Below are positions 19,376-29,658 of a DNA stretch of 64,000 nucleotides, piece after piece. Source of the stretch: Catenovulum sediminis. Lineage in GTDB: Bacteria; Pseudomonadota; Gammaproteobacteria; Enterobacterales; Alteromonadaceae. The position numbers were made by a program, and so were the translations under genes. Position 1 is the stretch's first letter. The number at the start of each line of letters is the position of its first letter. The stretch spans positions 2,046,001 through 2,110,000 of the forward strand of contig NZ_CP041660.1 of NCBI RefSeq assembly GCF_007289895.1, read 5' to 3'. A model generated the notes under the pieces. It was not told where the DNA came from. It saw nothing but the letters and a program-made list of their open reading frames with translations, and did not search any database.

Positions 19376-20542
19376 ATGTTTGATATTATGAGTGAGCATA
19401 ACGACGAAGCAATCATTAAAGTGATTGGCGTTGGCGGCGGCGGCGGAAATGCTGTCGAGCATATGGTAAAACATACAATTGAAGGTGTTGATTTTATCAC
19501 CGCAAATACAGATGCGCAGGCTTTGCGTAATTCTTCTGCGGGTACCACAATTCAATTGGGTCGTGATGTAACTAAAGGTTTAGGTGCAGGTGCAAATCCT
19601 GAAATTGGTCGCAAGGCAGCAGAAGAAGACCGTCAGGTTATCGAAGAGGCCATCCGAGGTGCAGATATGGTCTTTATTGCCGCTGGTATGGGCGGTGGTA
19701 CCGGCACTGGTGCAGCGCCTGTTGTGGCTGAAATTGCAAGGGAAATGGGCATTTTGACGGTTGCAGTTGTTACCAAACCTTTCCCGTTTGAAGGCAAAAA
19801 ACGCATGGCATATGCTGATCAAGGTATTGAATACCTAGCCAAACATGTGGATTCTTTGATTACCATTCCAAACGACAAACTATTAAAAGTTTTAGGTAAA
19901 GGCACTAGCTTATTAGACGCGTTCAAGGCGGCAAATAATGTGTTACAAGGTGCTGTGCAAGGTATTGCAGAATTAATTACGCGTCCTGGATTGATCAATG
20001 TGGACTTTGCAGACGTAAAAACAGTTATGTCTGAGATGGGCACTGCAATGATGGGAACAGGGGTTGCTTCAGGTGAAGACAGAGCTGAAGAAGCTGCTGA
20101 AGCTGCTATTTCTAGTCCATTATTAGAAGATGTTGATTTAGCAGGAGCGCGCGGTATTTTGGTGAATATTACCGCGGGTATGGATATCAGTATCGAAGAG
20201 TTTGAAACTGTAGGTAATGCAGTTAAAGCATTTGCTTCTGAAAACGCTACAGTTGTTGTGGGTGCTGTTATTGATGCTGAAATGACAGAAGAGTTACGTG
20301 TTACTGTTGTCGCAACAGGTATTGGTGACACCCGACCTGATATTTCTTTGGTGCCCAACAGCAAAGTGAGTTTGAACGAAAAACCCGTGCAAACTTTCCG
20401 CGGTTCAGAATCATCTTCGGGCTCTGCGGCGGTAGCAATGGAAGAACGCACAGCGGCACCGGCGCCGGTGAATGATTCTTCAACAGCGCAAAACTTAGAC
20501 TATTTGGATATACCGGCGTTCTTACGTAAGCAAGCTGACTAA
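19376..20542 (+). CDS. ftsZ: Cell division protein FtsZ
   Basis: Tubulin-like GTPase that forms the Z ring. The 388 residues contain the GTP-binding signature [16 protein letters not shown], the synergy-loop region [11 protein letters not shown] and, after a variable linker, the conserved C-terminal peptide [12 protein letters not shown] that binds FtsA and ZipA. A ribosome site, AGGAG, precedes the ATG at 19376. Confidence 0.98.
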   Translation: MFDIMSEHNDEAIIKVIGVGGGGGNAVEHMVKHTIEGVDFITANTDAQALRNSSAGTTIQLGRDVTKGLGAGANPEIGRKAAEEDRQVIEEAIRGADMVFIAAGMGGGTGTGAAPVVAEIAREMGILTVAVVTKPFPFEGKKRMAYADQGIEYLAKHVDSLITIPNDKLLKVLGKGTSLLDAFKAANNVLQGAVQGIAELITRPGLINVDFADVKTVMSEMGTAMMGTGVASGEDRAEEAAEAAISSPLLEDVDLAGARGILVNITAGMDISIEEFETVGNAVKAFASENATVVVGAVIDAEMTEELRVTVVATGIGDTRPDISLVPNSKVSLNEKPVQTFRGSESSSGSAAVAMEERTAAPAPVNDSSTAQNLDYLDIPAFLRKQAD

Positions 20543-20617
20543 TACATAAGTTATGAGTAGTGATTGGCAATTTTTAACATCAGCAAAAAGTTGTCATTCG
20601 TCTGCACTGGTCTAATG

Positions 20618-20626
20618 TGTTACAAT
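20618..20626 (+). promoter_or_regulatory. Candidate extended -10 promoter element before lpxC
   Basis: TGTTACAAT (20618-20626) fits an extended -10 (TGn followed by TACAAT) about 67 bases before the lpxC start. The nearest good -35-like hexamer, TTGTCA at 20591-20596, is 24 bases away and too far to pair normally. It would allow lpxC to be transcribed independently of ftsZ. Confidence 0.35.
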
Positions 20627-20693
20627 AGCCTGCGTAATTAAGTAAAGAATGTATTTAAAGCAGTTTCTTTTACCTGGAGATTTGTAACAAATT

Positions 20694-21605
20694 ATGGTTA
20701 AACAACGTACACTAAAAACAAGTGTCAGTACCATAGGTGTGGGTTTACACCGTGGCGAAAAAGTTAAGTTAACGATGCGCCCTGCACCTGCTAATACAGG
20801 GATTGTATTTCGACGCGTTGACTTATCGCCTGCGGTAGATATGCCTATTTCACCAGAAGCGGTGACTGATACGCAAATGTGTACCTGCATGACCAATGCA
20901 GACGGTGTCGCGATCTCAACAGTTGAGCATCTGATGTCAGCTTTAGCTGGTTTAGGTATCGACAATGTTATTGTCGAATTAGACGCCAACGAAGTGCCGA
21001 TAGTTGATGGCAGTGCCAGCCCTTTTATTATGTTAATTGAGGAGGCTGGCATTGAAGAACTCAACGCTGCGAAAAAGTTTATTCGTATTGATCAACCTAT
21101 TCGTGTAGAAGTGGGAGATAAATGGGCTGAAGTTTTGCCGCACAATGGATTTAAGTTGGATTTTGCAGTTGAATTTCCTCACCCTGCAATTGCTGCTACA
21201 AGACAACACGTTGAAATGGATTTTTCAAGCCAGACTTTTATTAATGAAGTCAGCCGTGCAAGAACTTTCGGCTTTATGAAAGACTTTGAGTACTTAAGAG
21301 CCAACAACCTAGCTTTAGGCGCTAACTTTGATAATGCCGTCGTGTTAGATGAGTTTCAGGTGCTCAATGCGAATGGGCTCAGGTATGATGATGAATTTGT
21401 CATGCATAAGATTTTAGATGCTATTGGTGACTTATATATGGCCGGTTTGCCGATTTTAGGTCATTTTAGATCATTTAAAACCGGACATGCGGTTAACAAC
21501 ATTTTGTTGCGTGAAATTATGCAGCAAAAAGATAAATGGACACTTGTTGATTTTCCAGAAGCAACATCAGCGCCGCTGGAGTTTTTACAGGCGAGCACTG
21601 TTTAA
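20694..21605 (+). CDS. lpxC: UDP-3-O-acyl-N-acetylglucosamine deacetylase
   Basis: Zinc-dependent committed step of lipid A synthesis. The 303 residues include the zinc-ligand block STVEHLMSALAGLGIDN, the DGSASPF loop, RARTFGFMKD, and the DAIGDLYMAG and FKTGHAVNN segments. The GGAG at 20676-20679 is 14 bases before the ATG, unusually distant, so translation may be weakly initiated or use another element. Its transcript ends at a hairpin that overlaps the tail of dciA. Confidence 0.97.
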   Translation: MVKQRTLKTSVSTIGVGLHRGEKVKLTMRPAPANTGIVFRRVDLSPAVDMPISPEAVTDTQMCTCMTNADGVAISTVEHLMSALAGLGIDNVIVELDANEVPIVDGSASPFIMLIEEAGIEELNAAKKFIRIDQPIRVEVGDKWAEVLPHNGFKLDFAVEFPHPAIAATRQHVEMDFSSQTFINEVSRARTFGFMKDFEYLRANNLALGANFDNAVVLDEFQVLNANGLRYDDEFVMHKILDAIGDLYMAGLPILGHFRSFKTGHAVNNILLREIMQQKDKWTLVDFPEATSAPLEFLQASTV

Positions 21606-21637
21606 GCACCGTCTATTAGGTGCTTAAGTGCTTTTTT
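21602..21637 (+). terminator. Intrinsic terminator of lpxC
   Basis: Perfect 9-bp stem TTAAGCACC (21602-21610) and GGTGCTTAA (21619-21627) with an 8-nt loop, then GTGC and six T (21632-21637). It contains the lpxC stop codon and the last codons of the convergent dciA gene. Confidence 0.7.
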
Positions 21638-22069
21638 GACCTCTTCAGGTAAATCCGGCAATATCGCAGCCAAATCATGCTTGGATTTTTGCGACAGAGT
21701 CCTACTCGGTTTAGCGGCTGATTTTGAAGTGGCTAAACTACTTGTAATCGTTGCTCTTGCCACAGGTTGAGTTGGATCAACAATACACTTTAAACTGATA
21801 AGCTGAGGTTGCTTTTGCCTGAGTTTACTTAATAACTCACTGCGAATTGCAACAAATTGCATCTGGTAGCTGGCATTTGGCAAGCTTAGCTGGAGCATAC
21901 CTTTATCAAATTTAACCACTTTAACGACATTTTGTAAGTTTGAAGGTAAGCAAAGCGCTAGCTCCTTTTCTATCTCACTGGTATACTCGGGTTTTATCTG
22001 GCTGGAAGTTTGTCTTTCAGGCCATTTTTCTGACAAAATTTGTTGAACATTTTTAGGTCTAGGTCGCAT
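21602..22069 (-). CDS. dciA: DciA-type (DUF721) replicative helicase loader protein
   Basis: 155 residues of the DUF721/DciA family, which helps load the replicative helicase DnaB in bacteria lacking DnaC. The family pattern is visible as the block NVVKVVKFDKGMLQLSLPNA followed by an alpha/beta segment with LLSKLRQ, and a basic, low-complexity tail. It is convergent with lpxC (overlapping by four bases) and starts 13 bases from the divergent M23 peptidase gene. This position, where enterobacteria carry secM, is common in other gammaproteobacteria. Confidence 0.8.
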   Translation of the reverse strand: MRPRPKNVQQILSEKWPERQTSSQIKPEYTSEIEKELALCLPSNLQNVVKVVKFDKGMLQLSLPNASYQMQFVAIRSELLSKLRQKQPQLISLKCIVDPTQPVARATITSSLATSKSAAKPSRTLSQKSKHDLAAILPDLPEEVKKALKHLIDGA

Positions 22070-22082
22070 CGCAAAAAATCTT

Positions 22083-23012
22083 ATGTCACTATCATTTCAA
22101 TATACAAGACATGACAAGGTGTATGAATGGCATCTTAATGTATACCATGCCGCGGCCTTGTTGGTATTGTGCTTTAGTTTGTCACTGGCTGTGGTCTACA
22201 GTATAAACCAAATATTTGATAAAGAAGAGCCTACTTTCAATCCAGTTAGCCAATCTAGGGCTGAATTATCAAAGCAAAAAGAAAAACTTCAATCATTACA
22301 ATCACGCACAGAAACAGAGCTAGCCGCCCTTAAATTAAAACTGGCAGAATTACAAAGCTATGCGTTACGCATGAACGCTTTAGGCGAAAGATTAGCCGAG
22401 AATGCCAGTTTGCAAGTCGATGAATTTAATTTTCATGAGCAACCAGCAACCGGCGGGCCGGCAAACCCTGACGAGGGTTTTTTAGAAAAGATTGTTGTTG
22501 AACACGACCTTTTGAAGCAAATGTCAGAACTGCTCGATTATTATAACTCACAAGAAGAGCAATTAAGTTTACTTGAATCTGTTATTCTTAATCACCATAT
22601 AAGCGAACAGGTTTATATTTCTGGCCGGCCGATCGAGTCAGGTTGGTTGTCTTCCTATTATGGCATGAGAAAAGACCCGTTTAACGGTTTACCCGCATTA
22701 CACAAGGGGATTGATTTTGCCGGAAAAGAAGGTAATGCCGTTATTGCAACCGGAGCAGGGGTTGTGACTTGGGCGGATGAGCGTTATGGTTACGGCCGAT
22801 TAGTTGAGATTGATCATGGACAAGGACTGAAAACCCGTTATGGACACAATAAAGAGTTACTTGTTTCAGTTGGCGATGTCGTTAGTAAAGGCGAAGAAAT
22901 TGCCGTTATGGGTTCGACAGGTCGGTCAACTGGACCACATGTACATTATGAGATTTTGAAAAACGGCAAGCAAATTGATCCGTTGAAATACGTCTACCGA
23001 CGTGCAAAATAA
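22083..23012 (+). CDS. M23 family (LytM-domain) metallopeptidase, membrane-anchored
   Basis: Probable periplasmic peptidoglycan endopeptidase or regulator of one. The 309 residues comprise a cytoplasmic stub, a membrane segment (about 22-40), a coiled-coil (about 57-110) and a C-terminal LytM domain. The zinc ligands and catalytic residues are intact (H207, D211, HxH at 286-288), so it should be active rather than a degenerate activator. It lies between dciA and secA. No clear ribosome site precedes the ATG at 22083. Confidence 0.88.
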   Translation: MSLSFQYTRHDKVYEWHLNVYHAAALLVLCFSLSLAVVYSINQIFDKEEPTFNPVSQSRAELSKQKEKLQSLQSRTETELAALKLKLAELQSYALRMNALGERLAENASLQVDEFNFHEQPATGGPANPDEGFLEKIVVEHDLLKQMSELLDYYNSQEEQLSLLESVILNHHISEQVYISGRPIESGWLSSYYGMRKDPFNGLPALHKGIDFAGKEGNAVIATGAGVVTWADERYGYGRLVEIDHGQGLKTRYGHNKELLVSVGDVVSKGEEIAVMGSTGRSTGPHVHYEILKNGKQIDPLKYVYRRAK

Positions 23013-23066
23013 CACTAGCATTTTTTCCGAGCAGCACTACCTGGAATAACAGGTCAGGATATATTA

Positions 23067-25760
23067 ATGATTACAAAAATACTGACATCGATATTTGGCA
23101 GCAGAAACGACAGAATTATTAAAAAACTAAATAAAGTTGTCGATCGCATCAATACTTTAGAAGCAGAATTTGAAGCTTTAACCGATGAACAAATCCGCGC
23201 AAAAACTGACGAGTTTAGAAAACGAATAGAAGAAGGTGAAACTTTAGACAGTTTATTGCCTGAAGCTTTTGCGGTTTGTCGTGAAGCATCAAAACGTATT
23301 TTGGGCATGCGTCATTTTGACGTTCAGTTATTAGGCGGCATGGTATTACACCAAGGTAAAATAGCGGAAATGCGTACAGGTGAAGGTAAAACTTTAACCG
23401 CTACTTTACCAACCTATTTAAACGCACTGACCGGACCTGTGCATGTGGTAACCGTGAATGATTATCTCGCCCATCGCGATGCGAATTGGAGTAGACCTTT
23501 ATTTGAATTTTTAGGTTTAACAGTGGGTTGTAATATCCCAGGTTTAGGGCCCGTTGAAAAGCGTGAAGCATACGCAGCCGATATTGTGTATGGTACAAAT
23601 AACGAGTTCGGTTTTGATTATTTGCGTGACAATATGGCATTTAGCCCAGAAGAGCGGGTGCAAAGTAAATTACATTTTGCGGTAGTCGATGAAGTTGACT
23701 CGATCTTAATTGATGAGGCTCGTACGCCCCTTATAATTTCAGGGCCTGCTGAAGATAGTTCTGCATTGTATAGCCAAATTAATCTGATTGTTCCGCAATT
23801 AATCAAAGCAGATAAAGAAGACTCAGAAGAAGAAGAGAGTGAAGGTCATTTCACCATTGATGAAAAATCAAAACAGGTACATTTAACTGAGAAAGGCCAG
23901 GTTAAAGTTGAGGAAATTTTAATCGAAAACAAAGTGCTAGATGAAGGTGACTCGCTTTATAATGCAGCAAATATTGGTTTGTTAGCACATATAAATGCAG
24001 CATTGCGCGCACACAAGCTTTATCATAAAGACGTAGACTACTTGGTTAAAGATGAACAAATAGTCATCGTAGATGAGCATACAGGCCGGACAATGGAAGG
24101 CCGCCGTTGGTCAGAAGGTTTGCACCAAGCCATTGAAGCCAAAGAAGGTGTGAAAATTCAAAATGAAAACCAAACGCTCGCTTCAATTACTTTTCAGAAC
24201 TATTTCCGTTTGTACGAAAAGCTTTCCGGTATGACCGGAACGGCAGATACAGAAGCGTTTGAATTTAACTATATTTATGGCTTAGAAACCCTCATCCTGC
24301 CAACAAACCGCCCTATGGTGCGTAAAGACTACCCGGATTTAGTGTATCTGACAGCCGAAGAGAAATACGAAGCCATCGTTGAAGATATTAAAGAGTGCGT
24401 CGAAAAAGGTCGACCTGTATTGGTCGGGACGATTTCAATTGAAAACTCTGAGTTGTTATCACGTGTACTGCGCAAAAGCAAAATTAAACATCAGGTTTTA
24501 AATGCAAAATATCATGCAAAAGAAGCCGAAATTATTGCATTAGCGGGTCGACAAGGTGCGGTAACTATAGCCACTAATATGGCGGGTCGTGGTACGGATA
24601 TCGTATTAGGCGGCAACCCGGATATCGAAATCGCACAGCTCAATAGCTCAGACGAAGCGCAGATTAAAAAAATCAGAGATGATTGGCAAGTTCGTCATGA
24701 CGCGGTTGTTGCCGCAGGTGGTTTGCATATTATTGGTACCGAACGTCATGAATCTCGCCGTATTGACAATCAGCTACGTGGTCGTGCCGGTCGTCAGGGG
24801 GATCCCGGGTCATCTCGATTCTACCTTTCCATGGAAGATGCATTGATGCGTATTTTCGCCAGCGATCGTGTATCTGGCTTGATGAAAAAGTTGGGCATGG
24901 AGCATGGCGAAGCAATAGAGCACCCGTGGGTAACAAAAGCGATAGAAAATGCACAACGTAAAGTTGAAGCGCGCAACTTCGACATTCGTAAACAATTGCT
25001 CGAATATGACGACGTCGCTAATGATCAACGTAAGGTCGTTTATCAGCAACGTAATGAATTAATGAATGAAACTGACATTAGTGAAACCATCAATGCGATC
25101 CGTCATGATGTATTAGCATCCGTTGTTGATTCCTATATCCCGCCTCAATCAGTCGAAGAGATGTGGGATATTAGCGGATTAACAGAGCGCCTGAAAAATG
25201 ATTTTGCGCTTGAGTTGCCAATACAACAGTGGTTGGACGCAGATAACAAGCTAGATGAAGGTAAATTACGCGAGACCATTACTGAGAAGTTTGATGCAGC
25301 CTATAAAGAAAAAGAACAGCAGGTTGGTGAAACCGTACTAAGACACTTTGAAAAAGCCATCATGTTACAAAGCTTAGATTCGCATTGGAAAGAGCATTTG
25401 GCGGCCATGGATCATTTAAGACAAGGTATTCATTTGCGCGGTTATGCACAGAAAAATCCAAAACAAGAATATAAACGTGAATCTTTCGAGCTGTTTTCTC
25501 AGATGTTAGAAACACTTAAAGTTGAAGTTGTCAGTATTTTATCTAAAGTGAAAGTGCGTGAAGAGTCTGATGTGGAAGCGGTAGAAGCTAAACGTCGTCA
25601 AGCTGAAACTGCGCCAAAACAATATCAACACCAAAAAGATGAAGCCTTAAGTCGTAAACCCAAAGCGGTTGTTAGAGAAGGTGCTAAAGTTGGTCGAAAC
25701 GAGCCTTGTCCATGCGGTTCAGGTGAGAAATATAAAAACTGCCACGGTAAGCTAAGCTAA
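23067..25760 (+). CDS. secA: Preprotein translocase ATPase SecA
   Basis: Motor of the Sec translocon. The 897 residues have the DEAD motor (Walker [10 protein letters not shown], Walker [14 protein letters not shown]), the helicase-like second domain with [16 protein letters not shown], and the C-terminal zinc finger [14 protein letters not shown] that binds SecB and lipids. No secM-like leader is visible upstream; a stand-alone M23 gene precedes it. The stop overlaps the mutT ATG. Confidence 0.98.
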   Translation: MITKILTSIFGSRNDRIIKKLNKVVDRINTLEAEFEALTDEQIRAKTDEFRKRIEEGETLDSLLPEAFAVCREASKRILGMRHFDVQLLGGMVLHQGKIAEMRTGEGKTLTATLPTYLNALTGPVHVVTVNDYLAHRDANWSRPLFEFLGLTVGCNIPGLGPVEKREAYAADIVYGTNNEFGFDYLRDNMAFSPEERVQSKLHFAVVDEVDSILIDEARTPLIISGPAEDSSALYSQINLIVPQLIKADKEDSEEEESEGHFTIDEKSKQVHLTEKGQVKVEEILIENKVLDEGDSLYNAANIGLLAHINAALRAHKLYHKDVDYLVKDEQIVIVDEHTGRTMEGRRWSEGLHQAIEAKEGVKIQNENQTLASITFQNYFRLYEKLSGMTGTADTEAFEFNYIYGLETLILPTNRPMVRKDYPDLVYLTAEEKYEAIVEDIKECVEKGRPVLVGTISIENSELLSRVLRKSKIKHQVLNAKYHAKEAEIIALAGRQGAVTIATNMAGRGTDIVLGGNPDIEIAQLNSSDEAQIKKIRDDWQVRHDAVVAAGGLHIIGTERHESRRIDNQLRGRAGRQGDPGSSRFYLSMEDALMRIFASDRVSGLMKKLGMEHGEAIEHPWVTKAIENAQRKVEARNFDIRKQLLEYDDVANDQRKVVYQQRNELMNETDISETINAIRHDVLASVVDSYIPPQSVEEMWDISGLTERLKNDFALELPIQQWLDADNKLDEGKLRETITEKFDAAYKEKEQQVGETVLRHFEKAIMLQSLDSHWKEHLAAMDHLRQGIHLRGYAQKNPKQEYKRESFELFSQMLETLKVEVVSILSKVKVREESDVEAVEAKRRQAETAPKQYQHQKDEALSRKPKAVVREGAKVGRNEPCPCGSGEKYKNCHGKLS

Positions 25761-26152
25761 TGACACAAAGTGTTCACGTTGCAGTTGCTGTTGTTGTAAA
25801 AAACGACACGGTATTGATTGCTAAACGCTCTGATAACCAGCATCAGGGCGGCAAGTGGGAGTTCCCCGGCGGTAAAGTTGAAAATGGAGAGTCAGTTGAA
25901 ACGGCACTACAACGTGAATTATCTGAGGAATGTGGTATTGAATTGCTCAGCTTTAAACCCTTAATTAAAGTTGAGCATGATTATGGTGACAAAAAAGTCA
26001 TCCTAGACACCTTTCTGGTTGAGCATCACTCAGGTCTGGCTCGTGGGCTTGAGGGGCAACAAATACAATGGGTTAGTAAATCGAAACTGAAGGATTATAC
26101 CTTTCCAAAGGCCAATCAGGTGATTCTAGAGACCTTGTTAGCGATCAAATAA
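25760..26152 (+). CDS. mutT: 8-oxo-dGTP diphosphatase MutT
   Basis: Nudix hydrolase that cleans the nucleotide pool of 8-oxo-dGTP. The 130 residues carry a complete Nudix box GGKVENGESVETALQRELSEE followed by CGI, and the PGGK context typical of MutT. It is coupled to secA by a one-base overlap (TAATG), as in many gammaproteobacteria. Confidence 0.93.
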   Translation: MTQSVHVAVAVVVKNDTVLIAKRSDNQHQGGKWEFPGGKVENGESVETALQRELSEECGIELLSFKPLIKVEHDYGDKKVILDTFLVEHHSGLARGLEGQQIQWVSKSKLKDYTFPKANQVILETLLAIK

Positions 26153-26216
26153 CGGAACTTGTACTATAGTAAAAATAGACATGAGCGGTTAATAGCGACA
26201 ATAAAAAGGATCTATC

Positions 26217-27314
26217 TTGATTCATCAACTTCAGCGCGGGCCCGGTCGAGGTCGAAGTTTTGTCAAAAGAATTTATGTACCCCGAATTTTAGGCTTGGGC
26301 TTTGGTGCTTTTCCAGTTGGTTCAGTATTATATGAATTAAACTACACAACACCTGTCTGGCTGTTAATGCTTTTTTGTGCGTTAATTTGGCCGCACATCG
26401 CATATATCGTCGGCTTAAGAGCTAAATACCCTTACAATGCTGAATTTCGAAACTTATTGTTTGATGCGGCCATAGTGGGTTTTTGGATTGCGATGATGGG
26501 GTTTAACTTGGTACCGAGTCTTCTGTTACTTTCCGCGAATGGGTTGAACAATATATCGGCAGGTGGTGTAAAATTTTATCTTAAAGGGTGGGGCGCGACA
26601 TTAATCGGTATGTGTCTGGCTTTTTTGATAATAGAACCTTTTATCTATTTAGATTCCAGCCAATTGAGCATTATGATATGTATCCCCTTAGTCCTAATAT
26701 ATCCTTTATTGGTTGGCTTTGTTACTTTCCGCTTGTCGATAAAACTGATGGAAGAACGTCAACATGCGCTTGTGTTAAGTAAAACAGATGCTTTATCACA
26801 ACTGAACAATCGCGGGCATTGGGAGTCGCTGGTCCTGAAAAAGTTTGATGCAGGCAAAGCGACAAACGAAAAACCCGCGCTATTGATGATTGACATCGAC
26901 CACTTTAAAAGAATAAACGATACACATGGCCATCTAGCGGGAGATAAAGTTTTAATCTGTTTTGCTCAGGCAATGAAGAATTTTTTTCATGGAACCAATG
27001 CAGAACTCGGTCGATATGGCGGTGAAGAATTTGGTGTTTTATTACCAGATACGGATCCGATGAGTGCTAAACAAGTAGCAGAGGCATTTTGTCGATACTT
27101 AGCGAAACAAGAATTGTCTATTTGTACTGAACTGGATGTCAAATTAACAGTCAGTATAGGTATTGCGCTGTTAACCCCAAATATGCAAGACTTTTCACAG
27201 TGGATTGATATTGCTGATCAAGCTTTGTATAAGGCCAAAGATAATGGCCGCAATCAAGTTTGTTTAGCTAAACAAGACAATCGTCATTTTATTGCAACTG
27301 CAGTAAGCTCATAA
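26217..27314 (+). CDS. MASE2-domain diguanylate cyclase
   Basis: Membrane-bound cyclic-di-GMP synthase. The 365 residues start with a MASE2 sensory domain (KRIYVPRILGLGFGAF, then several membrane helices to about residue 172) followed by a GGDEF domain. The active site is RYGGEEF (GGEEF at 268-272) and the metal aspartate is in LLMIDIDHFKRIND, so it should be catalytically active. No RxxD inhibitory site is present just before GGEEF, so product inhibition may be absent. The start is TTG at 26217, with AAAGGA as ribosome site. Confidence 0.9.
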   Translation: MIHQLQRGPGRGRSFVKRIYVPRILGLGFGAFPVGSVLYELNYTTPVWLLMLFCALIWPHIAYIVGLRAKYPYNAEFRNLLFDAAIVGFWIAMMGFNLVPSLLLLSANGLNNISAGGVKFYLKGWGATLIGMCLAFLIIEPFIYLDSSQLSIMICIPLVLIYPLLVGFVTFRLSIKLMEERQHALVLSKTDALSQLNNRGHWESLVLKKFDAGKATNEKPALLMIDIDHFKRINDTHGHLAGDKVLICFAQAMKNFFHGTNAELGRYGGEEFGVLLPDTDPMSAKQVAEAFCRYLAKQELSICTELDVKLTVSIGIALLTPNMQDFSQWIDIADQALYKAKDNGRNQVCLAKQDNRHFIATAVSS

Positions 27315-27352
27315 TTGCATTAATGATAAACGAATCATAACAGGGAGATAAA

Positions 27353-27862
27353 ATGTTAACGCAAATAGTCAAACTATTCATTGCCCTCAATTCCGAAAAT
27401 TCACCGAAACAAATTAGTTATGCCTTTGCTTTAGGGATGCTGATTGGTTTAACCCCTTTGTTTAGCTTACATAATTTAATTGTATTATTAGTGGCTTTCT
27501 TGGTTAGAGTGCATCTTGGCTCTTTTTTTGTTTCTTGGACTTTATTTTCATTACTGGGTCTGTTGTTTGAAAGCGCATTTGCACAAGTTGGTGAGTATTT
27601 ACTCACTGCAACTTCGCTTCATCCAGTTTGGCAGTCACTTTATCAGTTTACTCTATTTAAACTCGCTCATTTACACCATACAGTAACGCTTGGTAGTTTG
27701 TTGATTGCTTTACTTTTGTTTGTTCCGCTAACAATCGGCGTGCAATTCTTGGTGGTTAAATATCGGGTTCATGTAATGGCGTTTGTCGTCAAACTGAAAG
27801 TAGTACAAATGCTAAAAGGCTCGCGTTTTTACCAGATGTACCAGAAACTACAAGGAGCCTAA
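27353..27862 (+). CDS. TIGR03546 family membrane protein
   Basis: 169-residue inner-membrane protein with three or more hydrophobic helices and the characteristic N-terminal block ISYAFALGMLIGLTPLFSLHN. Its function is not established. It is nearly always encoded next to a TIGR03545 protein, as here, with one base between the genes. A good ribosome site (GGGAG) precedes the ATG. Confidence 0.82.
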   Translation: MLTQIVKLFIALNSENSPKQISYAFALGMLIGLTPLFSLHNLIVLLVAFLVRVHLGSFFVSWTLFSLLGLLFESAFAQVGEYLLTATSLHPVWQSLYQFTLFKLAHLHHTVTLGSLLIALLLFVPLTIGVQFLVVKYRVHVMAFVVKLKVVQMLKGSRFYQMYQKLQGA

Positions 27863-27863
27863 T

Positions 27864-29642
27864 ATGAAAAAGTATATTCGTTGGCAAGGTATCGCAGGTC
27901 TAATCTCGATATTGTTGATATTCTCCGCATTGGTTTATGTTTTTGCTGGCAAACTGATTCAATTGGCAATTGAAAAAGGTGGCAGCTATTATTTAGGTGC
28001 TGAAGTGAGCCTAGAATCGGTGCAAGTCGATTGGTCACCGTTTAAAATAGAATTGAATGTACTACAAGCGACAGATCCGCAGCAGCCGATGCAGAATTTA
28101 CTGGCATTTAAACAAGCCAGTATAGAAATGAACTTGTGGCAATATTTGTTGGGTCGCTATATCTTTGAAGATGCTAGCATTACAGAGTTGGCTTTTAACC
28201 AAGCTAGAGCGACTGCTGGTGACGTCTACACAAAAGATCCTTCGAAACCCAGCCTTAAAGATAAAGCGCAAGATAAAGTAAAAGATATTAAAGCGGAAAT
28301 TCCCGATGTAGAAAGCTTGTTAAAACAATCTGATCTGATTACGGTCAAAAAAGCAGAGAATATGCAACAGGTTGTCGATAATGAACAACAAGCGATAAAA
28401 CAAATTAAAGAAAACTTGCCGGACCAAGCACGTTTAAAAGAATATGAAAAACGGGTCAAAAAACTAACAGAAACCGAAGTTAAGTCAATAGAAGATGTGG
28501 CGAAACTAAAAGCCGAATTGGATGCGCTAAAAGACGATATAAAAGCAGATAAGGCGCAGCTTAAAGCTGCTAAGACTCAGTTAGTTAATAGCAAAGCAGC
28601 ACTGAGTCAGGCAGCTACTGAGCTTAAAGATGCCCCGCAACAGGATTGGCAGAAGGTTAAAGAAACATATCAATTAGAGACTTTTGAAGCGGAAGACTTA
28701 GCGCATATTTTATTTGGTTCACAGGCGCGTGAATATTATCAACAGGCGCAGCGAATTTATCAGTTTGCTAAGCCCTTTTTGCAGGGCGAAAGTGATGGTG
28801 AAGGGGCAGCTGAACAAGTTAAAGTGGGGCGTTTTGTACACTTTGATGAGCAAAACCCACTACCAGCTTGGCTGTTGAAACAAGGTGAAATTTCCCTGTT
28901 GACTCCGCATGGCAAGGTGCAAATTGTATTGAACGAGATCAATATGCAGCACTGGTTAAGAAAGCAAAGTAGCCAAATAAACTTTCACTCTAGCGCATTT
29001 GCCAATGGTCAGTTAGATGGCACAGTAACCTTTTATAAATTTGAAAATGGCGATTTATCCAGTCAAGGTCAGTGGACAATGGAAGATCTTAAATATGATA
29101 AAGGGCAAGCTTCAGGCGCGAGATTTGCGCTTGTGCAATCTGGTTTTAATGGTCATGGTGAATTTGAATACAAGGCGGGCCAAATAACAGCACGCAGTGA
29201 TATTAATTTACAGCAACCGAAATTCTCGACGACCTCATCTTCACGGTGGATGAAACAAGTTATAAATGCTTTAAGTGGCCAACAAACTATCCCAGCCCAA
29301 ATACGTTTGTCCGGTGATGCGCTAAAACCCAGTATTTCAGTGGATTCGCAGTTAGACGAAATTGTTAAACAAAGTGTGACTGCGCAAGCGGATGCCGAGC
29401 TGGATAAATTAAAAAGCAAATTTCAGTCACAATTAAAGCAAAAAGTTTCGCAGAAACTGAATTTATCAGAATCAGAAATGGCTGAAATTGGTAATTTAAC
29501 TGAATGGGTAGACGATACCGAAGGTACTTTGAATAAACTATTAGAAAGTAAAATCGACTCGTTTAAAGATAAACAAAAAGATAAGCTCAAAGATAAGCTA
29601 AATGAAAAATTAGGAGATAAGCTAAACAAACTGTTTGGCTAA
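27864..29642 (+). CDS. TIGR03545 family protein, AsmA-like
   Basis: 592-residue partner of the upstream TIGR03546 protein, of unknown function. An N-terminal membrane segment (about residues 11-29) precedes an AsmA/DUF748-like beta region, a long charged coiled coil (about 130-260, rich in K, E, D and A), a second beta-rich part, and a Lys/Asp-rich helical tail built from repeated DKLKDKLNEKLGDKL-type units. This looks like a periplasmic protein anchored in the inner membrane. A role in envelope lipid handling would be only a guess from the AsmA-like fold. Confidence 0.8.
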   Translation: MKKYIRWQGIAGLISILLIFSALVYVFAGKLIQLAIEKGGSYYLGAEVSLESVQVDWSPFKIELNVLQATDPQQPMQNLLAFKQASIEMNLWQYLLGRYIFEDASITELAFNQARATAGDVYTKDPSKPSLKDKAQDKVKDIKAEIPDVESLLKQSDLITVKKAENMQQVVDNEQQAIKQIKENLPDQARLKEYEKRVKKLTETEVKSIEDVAKLKAELDALKDDIKADKAQLKAAKTQLVNSKAALSQAATELKDAPQQDWQKVKETYQLETFEAEDLAHILFGSQAREYYQQAQRIYQFAKPFLQGESDGEGAAEQVKVGRFVHFDEQNPLPAWLLKQGEISLLTPHGKVQIVLNEINMQHWLRKQSSQINFHSSAFANGQLDGTVTFYKFENGDLSSQGQWTMEDLKYDKGQASGARFALVQSGFNGHGEFEYKAGQITARSDINLQQPKFSTTSSSRWMKQVINALSGQQTIPAQIRLSGDALKPSISVDSQLDEIVKQSVTAQADAELDKLKSKFQSQLKQKVSQKLNLSESEMAEIGNLTEWVDDTEGTLNKLLESKIDSFKDKQKDKLKDKLNEKLGDKLNKLFG

Positions 29643-29658
29643 TAATAGGATGCAAAAC

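Noticed and set aside
19819-20451. 210-codon open frame antisense to ftsZ
   Set aside because: Ser/Ala/Thr-rich shadow of the ftsZ reading frame with no recognisable domain; ftsZ fully explains the region.
20591-20626. TTGTCA as -35 for the lpxC promoter
   Set aside because: It is 24 bases from TACAAT, outside the normal spacing; only the extended -10 is kept.
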